The translations under genes were made by a program, and so were the position numbers. The notes beneath the pieces are model-generated. The model saw only the letters and a program-made list of their open reading frames with translations. It did not search any database and was not told where the DNA came from. This document shows, one piece after another, positions 21,081 to 31,609 of a stretch of 64,000 bases of DNA. Position 1 is the stretch's first letter; every line of letters starts with the position of its first letter. This stretch comes from Lumbricus rubellus (Eukaryota > Annelida > Clitellata > Crassiclitellata > Lumbricidae), in NCBI GenBank assembly GCA_945859605.1, contig OX243811.1:56090069-56154068 (forward strand), written 5' to 3'.

Positions 21081-22204
21081 GTTTTGTAAAGGGAATAGAT
21101 ACCACCCTATGGCTCGCTAATTAATGGAAACTATTCCCAGATTTCGAATCTGAAATCAGGTTACCAATTTGCATACTATCTGGTAATTTGTCGCAATGTG
21201 GGTCAATGCTCTAAATGTCAGCCAATCAACAAGACAATGTTTTATATAAAAATAATATTTGAATCATGAATATTAATATATCAACATATATAGTTAATGA
21301 ATTCTATGTCTAGGGTCGTGGAAATGTCAGTTTAAATACAAGTCAACTTATTTACTTAAACCAGTGCTGAATAAAATAATTTTGAGGATTATTCCTATTA
21401 TAATTACCCTCCCGCGTTGTATGTTCTTGGCTGAAGCTGTAGATCGATACGGCCAATGCTTCTCGTCTTTTCTCCAAGCGCCGTTACCAATGGTTGTAGA
21501 TGACTCTTTTCAGTTTCATCGTCGATGCGCTTCACCGTGTTTTTCTGCTCGTAGGTAATTATTCTTCGATGTAGCTGTCTACGAATTGAAGACTATTTGT
21601 TCCTTTTCGTATTTACCGTTCAATTACCGATCGATATATCTTTTATAGTTTCACTGTCGCTTCTCAATGTTGCGAGAAGTAACGCCGGAGTTCTACGAAA
21701 TCCAATGAAGGTAGAATTTCAACGTCAATTACTTGTTAGTAATCCGCTATTACAATCTCTCACGTTTTACGAACTTCCAGATTTCTTGTCCATACTTTAG
21801 GACACTAAACTACCGGCTCCGTTGCTTTAATATCCGATCAAACAAATGTCACGAAATCGTCTAACAACATCTAGCGAATACTCATCGCCAATCAACCACC
21901 AACAATCCTCCTTAGACGGCCATTCCTTCTCGTCTCTCATACAGATCCAGCCCCTCTCGTGCGCATGCGCAGCAGACGACCCTGATCCCAGCTTTCCATA
22001 TGTAACCAACGCCGATCGCCGATCGTTGTAATATTCCGCAATGCTTTCCACTAATTTAATATATTTTGCCCCTAAGCACTGGTTATAGCACTGGTTGATT
22101 AATTAAACAGAACAATGTAATAATTCTCGCTCGACTTATAAGCTAATCATTAACTAAGGCCTCTCCCTAACTTAACACATGTAATTACTAATCAACAATA
22201 TATA

Positions 22205-23421
22205 CACCGTGGTTCAAAAAAAAGTAAGCCAAATTGTTTTGCGCATATCTCTAATACCTGATGACATATCAAGCTACAATTTTCCAAATATTTAGAGAAG
22301 TGGACCAAGAATGTGATTCCAAAATATTATGATATAAAGTTTAGCGGACAAAAAGATATGAATATTTAAACTTCATATACCGAAATTGCAGTTTACAAGC
22401 AATTTTTCTGTCAGATTCAATAAAAAAGTAAGCCAAACTGTTTTTTTTACATCTCTGATGTCTGATGAGTAATCATAAAAACCTTTTGCCAATATTTAGG
22501 GAATTGAACCAAGAATAGGATTCCAAAATATCATGTCATAAATTTGAAGGGATAAAAAGATATGGATATTTCAACTTCATCACCCGAATTTCCAGTTTTC
22601 AGCAAGTCTGTTATGGCGTCCATTGCGGTTTCGACGCTTGGCCGTTCCCATTTAGTCTTCGTTGATCCTAGAATAAAACTTAATAGAGCCTATTATCGCG
22701 ATGTTCTGCTGTCACAGCATCTTCTATCTGTATTCAGAAATCTAGTCCCAGAAGACAGCTTTGTTTTTCAACAGAACAGCGCCATCCCACAGAACCAAGG
22801 AAACCATCGAAATGCTGACAAGAAAGACGCCAGACTTCATTTCTCCCACATTATGGCCTCCGAACAGCCCAGATTTGGATCCTGTCGACTATAAAAGTGT
22901 GGAGCGTGCATGACGCAAGACAGAGCCTACCCGACAAGAATCCATGATATAAACGATCTGAAGCAACGCTTGTTGGAAGTGTGGAATCGCCTGGACCAGA
23001 GGATAATCGACGCTGCTGTTGCCATTGCAATAGCGCCAGCGCCTCCAAGCTTGAGTGCAAGCAGAAGGAGGACATTTTGAGCATCTTATTTAATTAAATT
23101 ATCAAACCATACTGTTGGGGTCATATTGTTAGTTCAATTCTCTACATATCTGGAAAATTTTAGAATGATTAATCATCAGGCATTGGAGATAATAAGGAAA
23201 CATTTTATCGAATCTGACAGAGAATTGCTTGTAAACTGCAATTTCGGTATATGAAGTTTAAATATTCATATCTTTTTATCCGTTCAACTTTATTTCATGA
23301 AATTTTGGAATCATATTCTAGGTCCACTTCTCTAAATATTTGGAAAATTTTACGCTGATATGTCATCAGGTGTTAGAGATATAGGCAAAATAATTTGGCT
23401 TACTTTTTTTGAACCACGGTG
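22205..23421 (+). mobile_element. Tc1/mariner-type transposon with doubled inverted repeats, inserted in the LTR
   Basis: The outer ends CACCGTGGTTC and GAACCACGGTG sit between TA dinucleotides, and the intact LTR at 14621-14645 gives the empty site with one TA. Outer inverted repeats are about 215 bp (22205-22418 and 23208-23421). A second, related pair lies inside: ATTCAATAAAAAAGTAAGCC near 22420 and its degraded partner near 23195. The inner pair matches the ends of the element at 779-1600. The element thus looks like one family member inside another's terminal repeats. The transposase is broken. Confidence 0.9.
22562..23078 (+). pseudogene. Tc1/mariner transposase remnant
   Basis: The first open stretch (22562-22894) includes GRSHLVFVDPRIKLNRAYYR, VLLSQHLLSVF and VFQQNSA, the core between the first and second catalytic acids. 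Asp in the usual FQQD position is replaced by Asn. A frame shift follows; the C-terminal LLEVWNRLDQRIIDAAVA part is at about 22970-23078. The N-terminus is missing. It parallels the remnant at 997-1437. Confidence 0.83.
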
Positions 23422-23470
23422 TATATCAAAGTAAGAACGTATGGGTGGGACCAAGGATATCGTTACAACA

Positions 23471-24175
23471 TTGTTTTACCTTATAATGCTCTGTCTCATT
23501 TCTATCGTACTATAGGCCTAATCATCGTGTGTTGACAACAGACCTGCCTTAATTTAGCATACACTGTAATAAGTTTGAGTGTCCTCATAGTAGCAAGTCT
23601 CTCTCTATTATTACACTATGCAGTAATTTTATTTTTCCGATTTAATAAAAATTCCTCTATTCTTCCGTAGCAAATTCGGGACACAGGCAACTTGACTCCA
23701 TAAGCAAAACCACTACAACAGAATGGAGAATCATTTTATGTACAGACCCCACGATGGACCCCAGCCAACCTCTCGCTATTAAGTGCTAGGTGCTGATATT
23801 AATTGGATGAAACTTTTACTAACTCATGTGACGCAGCCAAGCGCGAGCTGATAATTAATTAATAGCCTGTTGCGCCACTTAGCAATAAGTAGCACATGTA
23901 TTTGCAGTTTAACGTCACTGTGTGTTAGCAAAGACCATCAGCGACGCCCTCCTCCTTTATCCAGGCTTGGGACTGGCACTGGCAGAGTGCAACCAGTGGC
24001 GGAGTTAAGTTACTTAGCAATAAATAAAGTAACGCTTCATATAATTAATTAATTAAACTTTACGGGGATTACTATTTTCCAGAGACGTTGTCAATTGCTC
24101 GATTTCTGAACATATAATTCGTATTTCTAAACAGAGATCGAATGCTGACGGAGGTGGGGGGAGATATAGAGTATA
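23471..24175. other. No gene seen
   Basis: CAGTGGCGGAGTTAAG at 23994 looks like one end of a hAT-type element, but no partner end with a matching duplication was found. Confidence 0.45.
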
Positions 24176-24179
24176 ATTA

Positions 24180-24226
24180 TAGACAGACAGAGACAGATAC
24201 AGAGAGATATACAGAGACAGACATGC
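24180..24226. repeat. (GACA)n short array
   Basis: GACAGA and GATACA units over about 45 bp. Confidence 0.85.
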
Positions 24227-24360
24227 ATTGGTTGACTATAGAGTGCATCAATGAACGATTGGCAGACGACAGAAGCGGAGAAGACTGAATCTCCATTTCT
24301 GAACCTGTCGTCGTTATGTTATCTCTGCAGACCCTAGAACAACGGAGTAGTATAGGAGAA

Positions 24361-24450
24361 GGATGGAGATGAGGATGGGGATGAGGATGGGGATGAGGAT
24401 GGGGATGAGGATGGGGATGAGGATGGGGATGAGGATGGGGATGAGGATTG
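24361..24450. repeat. 12-bp minisatellite GGGGATGAGGAT
   Basis: About seven copies of GGGGATGAGGAT with few changes. Confidence 0.95.
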
Positions 24451-24569
24451 GGAGACCCTTAAAGGGTTTAACGACGACCCGTGGACAACGAAGAACAGCG
24501 AATAATTATTAGGAGTCAGATCTGAGTGAAACGAACGTCATATCCGGCGACGATTCTCAATAAATTGAT

Positions 24570-24632
24570 CCATGTATACATTGTATAGTGTATACATTAT
24601 ATACTATTGTATACTGTATACATTGTATAGTC
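24570..24632. repeat. TGTATACATTGTATAG direct and inverted repeats
   Basis: Two copies of TGTATACATTGTATAG flank shorter TATAC variants. The block is self-complementary. Confidence 0.75.
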
Positions 24633-24669
24633 CGATGGACGCCATTAATCCCAACAACGAAGTCTCATA

Positions 24670-24880
24670 AATTCTCTTTCTCAGTTGTTCCGGCTCTGCA
24701 CGGATATACAACACTCGATACGGTTCGCATATAGGCATTCCGTACCCGATTTCGTAGCATTGCAAGCCATAACGCTTTTTTATTGGCCGGTTCCAGATTA
24801 TGAATATTCATAACCCATGACGTATTTAGTGCCTTTTCGTGCGCTGTTGTTTCTGCTGTTGTTGGCATACGTGGAAAAAT
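24670..24880 (-). repeat. Dispersed repeat family B, copy 1
   Basis: On the minus strand it contains GGTTATGAATATTCATAAT, CGGCCAATAAAAAAGCG and TGCTACGAAATCGGGTACGG followed by AATGCCTATATGC. These match 26413-26575 on the plus strand in order. Both copies open with a frame starting MPT, but the frames diverge, so coding is doubtful. Confidence 0.82.
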
Positions 24881-24989
24881 GGCCGATTGCGGTGCGCATA
24901 AAGCTATAAGGAGTTTCCATTCGATAGTGAAGTAATCGAAAGTGTGAAGGTAGACTTCTAATCAGAGCAAAAATAAAATGCAAATGTTA

Positions 24990-25585
24990 CGCGTTGTTAT
25001 GTGTGTGCCAGCGAATTTGTCATCCACCAACTCATCGCTTCAATAATACACTGTGGTCAACAGCTATAGGCTTATTATGTGATGGAACAGGCGTCTGCTT
25101 CGTTGATTCAACCGCCTCCTGCGATACCAAAAATCAAAACTGTGCTACAGAAGTCATTACATTAGATTTTACTAGATTTCAGTGTCCTAAATTCGCACCA
25201 ATTGAAACTAGTGTTCTACACATTCCCAATTGTAACTTGAAAAGCTCTAGGTTTATTCAGTTTTCGTGAACTGTTTCATCTTCCATGTCTGTATAGGACT
25301 ACTGTTCGACAACCAGTAATCTTTCGAGCTTAAGTAAGCCTACAGTAGTTCATGTCAATCTCAGTTCTAGTGAAAATCATCCACATTTTAAACCCATGTG
25401 TAGTGTATGCGCAATTGCATATAGGCCTAAATAAGCATATAAGCCTAAATACGTTTTATTCAGATGTGTGACGGTTATATTATTCAAATTATTCAAATTT
25501 GATTATTTTGAATCATGAATCAGAACCCTTTGCATCCACGTTCACAGACCTTCTAATTCCACGTTCTGACTTCCTGACAAGAATG
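24990..25585. other. No gene seen
   Basis: An open frame at 24994-25269 (91 codons) has no recognised domain. Several GGCCTA motifs lie at 25425-25450. Confidence 0.45.
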
Positions 25586-25587
25586 AA

Positions 25588-25740
25588 TTTGTAGAAACAC
25601 TTCTGTATAGTTAAAAACTAGCAAAACAGGTAATTGTCCTCCGATTGGAAGTAATTTATCATTGAGGTTGGGAAAGGAAAGAAGGGGTTGTGGCGTTATG
25701 CAGTTCTAACATTCCTTAAAACAGCCCTGTAAGAGTGAAC
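25588..25740 (+). repeat. Dispersed repeat family C, copy 1
   Basis: GTAGAAACACTTCTGTA, ACTAGCAAAA, TTGTCCTCCGATTGGAAGTA, GGGAAAG and TGCAGTTCTA occur in the same order at 51372-51520. Confidence 0.8.
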
Positions 25741-26037
25741 GTTACTGCTGAATTATGAATAGCCTAAGTAGGCCTACCAATAAAGGCATTAGGCTTAATA
25801 TGAATGCAAGTAGCCTTATGGCTTTACATAATAGAAAGGCATTTGCTGAAAACATCCGTGTTACTCTGTTATCAGTGCTCATCAATAAATAATATTATCT
25901 TCATTAAAGAATACGGCTGACAGGCCTCAAGATAATAGTCTAATGACAACTTGTCGCGATTCAGACATAGCGAAGTCCCAACATTTACAGCTTGACCTAC
26001 CTGCCAAAATCGGGTGTTTAAATTTTGGGTGAGGCAG

Positions 26038-26255
26038 TATAATAATAATAATTTCCGTCTATTCAACAATCCGGTTGAAAGATCGCAATTGATTACAATG
26101 TACAATAATATTATGCAGTTGAAACAGTTTGCAAGAACTCAGATTACAGAATACAGAAATCTTAGCTATAGCCTACTAGCTGAACAGATAGCCTGCAATA
26201 CACGGAGCTAATAGCAGCCTACAAGCATATCCGCCAAATAATAAATCACGCAACG
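26038..26255 (-). repeat. Dispersed repeat family A, copy 2
   Basis: AATAATAATAAT then CAACAATCCGGTTGAAAGA, ATGCAGTTGAAACAGTTTGC, GCCTGCAATACACGGAGCTA and ATATCCGCC. It matches copies at 2175 and 35922. Confidence 0.82.
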
Positions 26256-26412
26256 CAGCTTTATCCCATTATAGGCCTATGCAAAACTGTTTGGTGTAGG
26301 CTATCTATTTATTAAAGCACTTTATAAATCTTAGCAGGTAACTGCCATATAGCCTACTAGACCTAATGGACGCAAAGGCTGCGAGTTATTAAACATAATA
26401 GCCTAAGATTAT

Positions 26413-26575
26413 CTATATTGCCAACGCAAGCCGCAAAGTCTGTAAACAAAACGTGCTTAATGATGTCACTGGTTATGAATATTCATATTATGGAATCGGC
26501 CAATGAGAAGGCGCTTAAGGCTGACAATGCTACGAAATCGGGTACGGAATGCCTATATGCATACGGTTCTTGTCT
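26413..26575 (+). repeat. Dispersed repeat family B, copy 2
   Basis: Matches the reverse complement of 24670-24880, with shared GGTTATGAATATTCATA, CGGCCAAT and TACGAAATCGGGTACGGAAT blocks. Confidence 0.82.
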
Positions 26576-26589
26576 GTCCTATCCGATGG

Positions 26590-26702
26590 ATGTTTTTGTC
26601 TGTGTGTGTCAGTGTGTGTGTGCATGCGTGGGATTGTTTTTGTATGTGTGTCAGTGTATGTGTGCGTGAATGTGTGTGTGTGAGTGTGGGTGCGTGTGTG
26701 TG
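26590..26702. repeat. GT-rich microsatellite
   Basis: Imperfect GTGTGTGT with CA, GC and AT interruptions over about 110 bp. Confidence 0.85.
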
Positions 26703-26705
26703 ACT

Positions 26706-27205
26706 GGTTTTGCCTGGCTGAAGGCAGAGGGCTACAGTCACACAACCACAGATCATTGACATTCTTGGCGCAGCAGCAGATGCTTCGCATGTTCGTCTAA
26801 ACTCTAAACGTTTCTTCTAAATAGAACCAAATCAACATTGATCAGCGTCGTGGGAGCATCGACCTGATTGACCTCGATGAAAGAACGTCGCAACTACATC
26901 GCCTGAGAAATTAAATATCACATTCAACCGTTGCTGCTGCTGCAGCAGAAAAGTTATTTAGCGCCTTTTTCAGTGAAGTGAATCTCTGAGGATGAGTTAT
27001 AGCAGACGTATCGAATCAAAGCTATATGCAGAACACGTGAGCAATCGGAATAACGATTCTCACTCCATTGAAGTTTGATTTTCAATGATGCATTATGCTA
27101 TGATTTCTATTTGGAAAATCGAAGCATCTGGACGAATTCCTAAGCGACTCTCGCCTTATGAACACGACACAATCTAAAAAAGAAAAATCGTTTTGAAGCA
27201 TTCTG
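26706..27205. other. No gene seen
   Basis: Contains a short (CTG)n run at 26930-26950. No recognised frame. Confidence 0.5.
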
Positions 27206-27209
27206 ATGC

Positions 27210-27472
27210 TGATGGTGGTGGTGGTGGTGGTGGTGGTGGTGGTGGTGGTAGTGGTAGTGGTAGTGGTGATGGTGGTGGTGGTGGTGGTAGTGGTGGTGAT
27301 GGTAGTGGTGGCGGTGGTGGTATTGGTGGCGGCGGTGGTGGTGACGGTGGTGGTGGCAGTGGTGGTGGTGGTAGTGGTGGTAGTGGTGGCGGTGGTAGTG
27401 ATGGTGGTGGTGGTGGTAGTGGTGGCGGTGGAGGTGGTGGTGGTGGTGGTAGTGGTGGTGGTGGTGGTAAGC
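27210..27472. repeat. (GGT)n compound trinucleotide array
   Basis: About 260 bp of GGT with AGT, GAT and GGC variants. Frames on both strands (Gly-rich, Val-rich, Thr-rich, Pro-rich) are compositional. Confidence 0.95.
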
Positions 27473-27479
27473 ACCACAC

Positions 27480-28080
27480 GAGGTTCTGCAGCCGTTGCTG
27501 TTTCTGACTGTAAAACTATCGTCTGTTATACTCTTCGAATGACTTTTATGGATCTTCCCTCAACGGCCAAACCCTAACGGTTGGCGATGCAGTCGCAAAA
27601 ACCGCTGCAATCAAGACTTACCGTAAATTACTGGCAATGCGGCAATACGCGAGTCGTTGGCAATTCGACCTTGTGAATCAATGGCAATTCGCTGCCGGAG
27701 ATTGCAACTCCAGTCCAACTACCGTTGTGCTTTGTGCGCGAAGTCTAATAAGGACTTCTCAGGACTCAGTGGCTGGAACTTAGACTCGAGGTTCGCTAAT
27801 CGAAGAGAGTCTTAAGTGCAAGAAGAAGTCATTGTTCAGCGGGATCCGATTGGAAGGAATTCGGTTCGCTCGTCGAAGTAACGAGATTTCATTATCAAGT
27901 AGGCTACCGTATTCCATAAAAATTCCGCCGCTGAGCTGATTAGCAGCCGAATGGCTGTAAAAGCCGCAAGAAGAAAACGTCAACGTTTAAACTTTTATGG
28001 TATCCAGCAATATTTCTTTAGGCAGTAGTCACAAATAATTTTAAACGAATCGAATATGCTTGTTGTTTCTTATATAGTCT
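27480..28080. other. No gene seen
   Basis: GGCAAT and GCAATTCG recur at 27630-27700 as short imperfect direct repeats. No domain-bearing frame. Confidence 0.45.
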
Positions 28081-28084
28081 AATT

Positions 28085-28170
28085 GGACAAATAAATAACC
28101 TTAAAAAGGTTTTTGCCTAAGCCAATGGGGGTTTAGCCTATCCCCCCAAACCTCCTTGGCTACGCCACTG
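28085..28170 (-). mobile_element. One end of a hAT-type element, truncated
   Basis: Reading on the minus strand, CAGTGGCGTAGCCAAGG followed by a G-run is a typical hAT terminal sequence. The other end and the 8-bp duplication were not found nearby. Confidence 0.5.
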
Positions 28171-30284
28171 TTGCAAAGTATTTGTTGATTTGAATATAGG
28201 GCCTATGTATTATGTTATTTTATTCGCTTCTTACTCGTTCGCATTGCCGCTGTGCTTTGCGAGTTGCGTTTTAAGAGTTCATTTTATGCAATCATGATTC
28301 TACTTCAAGTAAATAACCTGGAAAGCTGCAGCGACCATTGTGAACGACACCAGATGGTATAAATTATACCGAATAGATGTCATCATGATGATGAAGGCAT
28401 GATCCATCGCAGACTTATAAATAATATCGGCTTGCATTTCACACCGAACAAACCTCTTCTCATTCCACTTACACACACATAAGCTTTCGCAGGCTTTAGT
28501 CCGTGGCAGCAGCATCCAGTGGACAGCAGCAGCAGCCATACAAAACCTCGGGTGTCGTTGGCCGTCAGTGAGGGTCAGACAATCAATCATTTCAACCGAA
28601 GAAGGAATTCAGAAGAAACGTTCGCAATCTGCTGCACTCAAGAATTTCGCCTCAAAGTCTCAATGGACGACAGCCAGAAAGAAACATTGAATAGAGATTG
28701 ATATATGCATTTAGGTCAAAAGACATTGAAGAGAGGAGACGGATTGATGTATGTATCTAGGTCAAATAAACGACCGCGAAACAGATCGATCGAAAACACA
28801 AATGATTCATTCAATGGACTTATATAGCGCCCATTCAAGAAATCTACTCGGGGCGCTCTAAATGATATGCCGAATGAAAAAACGGACTGAATGAATGAAC
28901 GATTCACGGAATGAATGAATATAGGCTATCAGTCTATAGCAGACTCTGAATTGATTAAGGACTGTAGCTGGCAGAAAATTGATTGCAAGAATAAATTAGG
29001 CTTTGTCAGAAGTAATTGCATGACACCATGGCCGAAATGACCTTAGTTCAATGGTGCTGGCTGGCAATGGCATTTGCAAACGAGAAGTCGTCGAATGTTT
29101 CTCGAGGTTTTGGCATATTTCGCATTGCAGGAAGCACTTACTTACTGAACACGGTACTTGGATGTCAACTACTAGAACCAGGATCGACCAGAGATATTCG
29201 GCCAACACTACACTGTCCTATAGTTTGTCCGCATCTATTAGTCCTTCCATCTGAGACAACTAATCTCCGCTCTCATCTTGTACAGACCTATTATAGTGGC
29301 CTGCAGAGGGACAACGCGATGCGGCACCCTGTACCATCTACGAGGAAATGCCAGTCGATGAATGTGTGATCAGGACTTCCTTCTGCTATCGTTCGTCCTC
29401 ATTCTCAGTGTAACATGGACCATGAATTTATTATTATTTATTACGGTATCAACCCGTCAACTTTGGATGAGACGTGGGTTCTACGAGTGTGGGAGAGTCA
29501 TTATCTGTGAGATGTGACTCATTACGTATATAACCTACGACTTTAAATCCTAATTGACTAATGACTATTATTATTAGCATCACTTGATGGAGAGCGCAAC
29601 ACTTTAGAGAAATAAGTAAGCAAGTAATTACTCTAATAAGGCGCTACACCATGCATCCAGATAGTTGTTTATTAAAGCTAATAATATAGTATGGGCTGTA
29701 CACAATACACATGCCTATATTGCAATCAGTTCTTAACAACTCTTCCCGATAACTGCCCATGCAATCTACCACGTTTCACGCATAAATCGGACACCGCATG
29801 CGACCGAGTCTGCCTTGGTCGCCGATCGGTGGATACGCAAAGTCTATATGGTCCGAAATCATCCATGGCCCCCGTTGCTGGTCCGGAATACATCAGAGGG
29901 CTGTAGATTCCAGCCTCCGCTCCTCTTCCAGGTCACAAGACGACGACCTTGCTGGGCGATCAATCTGGAAGTGGAGGAGGAGGAGATATTACGGAAGCTA
30001 TTGGTTAGTTGGTATCGCACGATTCTATCGACACAAATCCTTAGAGATACATGCAGGGAGTCTTCGCTGAATTGATCGTCCAGAAAAACAGATTCGAACT
30101 GTCACTGAGATGGGAAAGAAGTTATTGTAGCGGCATCACATGACCAGCTAATGAGAGATTATGTATAGCCTACAACAGTACTGCAGCGCTCGCCTCAACC
30201 ATACTAAATGTTAAAAAGAGAAAGTGTTTTACTGAGAATGGCGTTTTCAGATACATGGAAGAATAAATATTGATAGTTATCTTT
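28171..30284. other. No gene recognised
   Basis: Open frames at 28300-28590 (minus), 29016-29369 (plus, 117 codons) and 29691-29906 (plus, seven Cys) have no domain I know. A TATATAGCGCCC motif lies near 28820 and a GAATGAATGAA patch at 28870-28920. Confidence 0.45.
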
Positions 30285-30287
30285 AGC

Positions 30288-30456
30288 AGTCTATACGTAA
30301 TGAACGTCTTGGTCTTACTTTGCCCCTTTCCGCAAGCGTTGGAAGCCATGCATCTAGATTGTGGTTTGGTGCTGTCAGGTCGGCAGTGTCTCTGAGGAGT
30401 TTCTTTGAAGCGGTGCTATATAAATTAACGATTACGATTACGATTACGATTATACC
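30288..30456 (+). repeat. Dispersed repeat family D, copy 1
   Basis: TAATGAACGTCTTGGTCTTA, TTTGCCCCTTTCCGCAAGCG, GCTGTCAGGTCGG, AGTTTCTTTGAAGCGGTGCT, then TATATAAATTA and a GATTAC run. The same order occurs at 40395-40556. The ending resembles the widespread GCGCTATATAAAT tail of marine-invertebrate retroposons. Confidence 0.8.
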
Positions 30457-31280
30457 ATCAAACCTTAAACATGCCAGCACAGCCTAACCAATGACTTTTG
30501 CGCAAATTCCAAATGACCCGTATTGTAGATGATAATTTATGTGAATTCTGAATTAAACAGTACTTACAAGTGCAACGCGATTTATATAATTATATCTATA
30601 TGAATCATGTATATGATTATAGCCCACGTGTATGTGTTCGTGGTCTCGACTTGTACATTTAAAATAGCCGGTGTCTGGTGGTTATAGCCACCTCATGCAA
30701 TATTGATCAGACACCGCGTGTGCATAGATTTATGCATCGATGCAATATCTCGTCATAAACGACGCCATCTTTAGTCATGCATTCATTGGTTGGTTGGAAA
30801 AGAACGCAAATAGAGACGAAGGAGGCTGGAATGTCTTTCCGCCCTTGAGGGACTTTTAAGCGACGACGATTTTGATGGAAAGACTTCATTGGATCACATC
30901 GCCAATATACTTGCAGGCGTCGTTTCCAGTTCCGCGTTTCCTATTACGGATAGCACTGGATGAACCGCGTGCACCGATGACCTTGGGGTCGAATAACATC
31001 TCGGGATGCCCTGAGATCTATTCGCATTAGAGTCTTCCCTTCTTTGTATGCGAGACCCCTTCCACGACCTTCTTTCCTCGATCACAAAGCCCCCTCGTTC
31101 AACTTCACCCCCTAATGTCGCAGTCAAAGACCTGTGCAGCAGCCAACAGTAGCGTCTCAATTACAGTTAACACTATATTCAGCTTGACGCCTCTGTTGAC
31201 CGGGGTCAGATGTCATCAAGTATCGCCCTCCCTCAGAGGGTAATTCGGTGACAGAAATGCAGTTAGCCTAGCTGGTGCAT
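30457..31280. other. No gene recognised
   Basis: A minus-strand frame at 30894-31160 (88 codons) has no known domain. Confidence 0.45.
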
Positions 31281-31338
31281 GCGCAATTGCGCGTGTGGAT
31301 GAGCGCACGCGTGCGTGCGTGCGTTCGTCGGCGTGTGT
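31281..31338. repeat. GCGTGC-rich alternating purine-pyrimidine tract
   Basis: CGCACGCGTGCGTGCGTGCG and neighbours; a candidate Z-DNA stretch. Confidence 0.6.
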
Positions 31339-31609
31339 CCGTGACGTGTGATTTGTGTGAGAGCAAGTGAGAGCGTAATAATATAGGAGTGATTGGTCGT
31401 AAACATCCGCCTATCTTTATTCACAATGAAACCGTTTAATATGTGCATTGTTTGGTATAATATAATGTCCACTGTTATGTGAGGACATCCTTGACAGAAA
31501 TGTACTGGGACGAGGAGGGTCCTACATGCATCTCCATTCAATGGGAAATACGGTACATTACCAAGTGCAATGCACCAATGCATTCCCTTGAACCTATAAT
31601 ATTATTGTA

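Larger units (their letters stand above)
13516..23470 (-). mobile_element. Ty3/Gypsy LTR retrotransposon, Gmr1-like, defective and nested
   Basis: Two LTRs of exactly 1167 bp (after removing one nested insertion) flank about 6.4 kb. Genes run on the minus strand: Gag with SCAN-like region and zinc knuckle, an aspartic protease motif, then a C-terminal RT fragment and RNase H close to the 3' LTR. Integrase and the RT palm are missing. A primer-binding-like TGGGGGCATCGTCCG sits next to the 5' LTR and a G-rich polypurine-like tract next to the 3' LTR. No clear target-site duplication flanks the pair (left ...CTTAC, right TTGTT...). RNase H as the last domain before the LTR fits the altered pol order known for the Gmr1 group, in which integrase precedes RT. 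Confidence 0.9.
21085..23470 (-). repeat. 5' LTR (right copy), split by a mariner insertion
   Basis: It is 2386 bp, and removing the 1217-bp mariner element and its duplicated TA leaves 1167 bp, exactly the length of the other LTR. On the plus strand it starts TGTAAAG (A instead of C) and ends CGTTACAACA. Confidence 0.95.

Noticed and set aside
27082..27577. Four overlapping frames of about 100-130 codons (Gly, Val, Thr or Pro runs)
   Set aside because: All arise from the (GGT)n array.
23994..28170. A single hAT-type element spanning CAGTGGCGGAG (23994) to CTACGCCACTG (28170)
   Set aside because: The 8-bp flanks (AGTGCAAC and TTGCAAAG) do not match and the ends differ after nine bases.
29016..29369. 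117-codon plus-strand frame
   Set aside because: No recognised motif; similar-length frames occur on the other strand.
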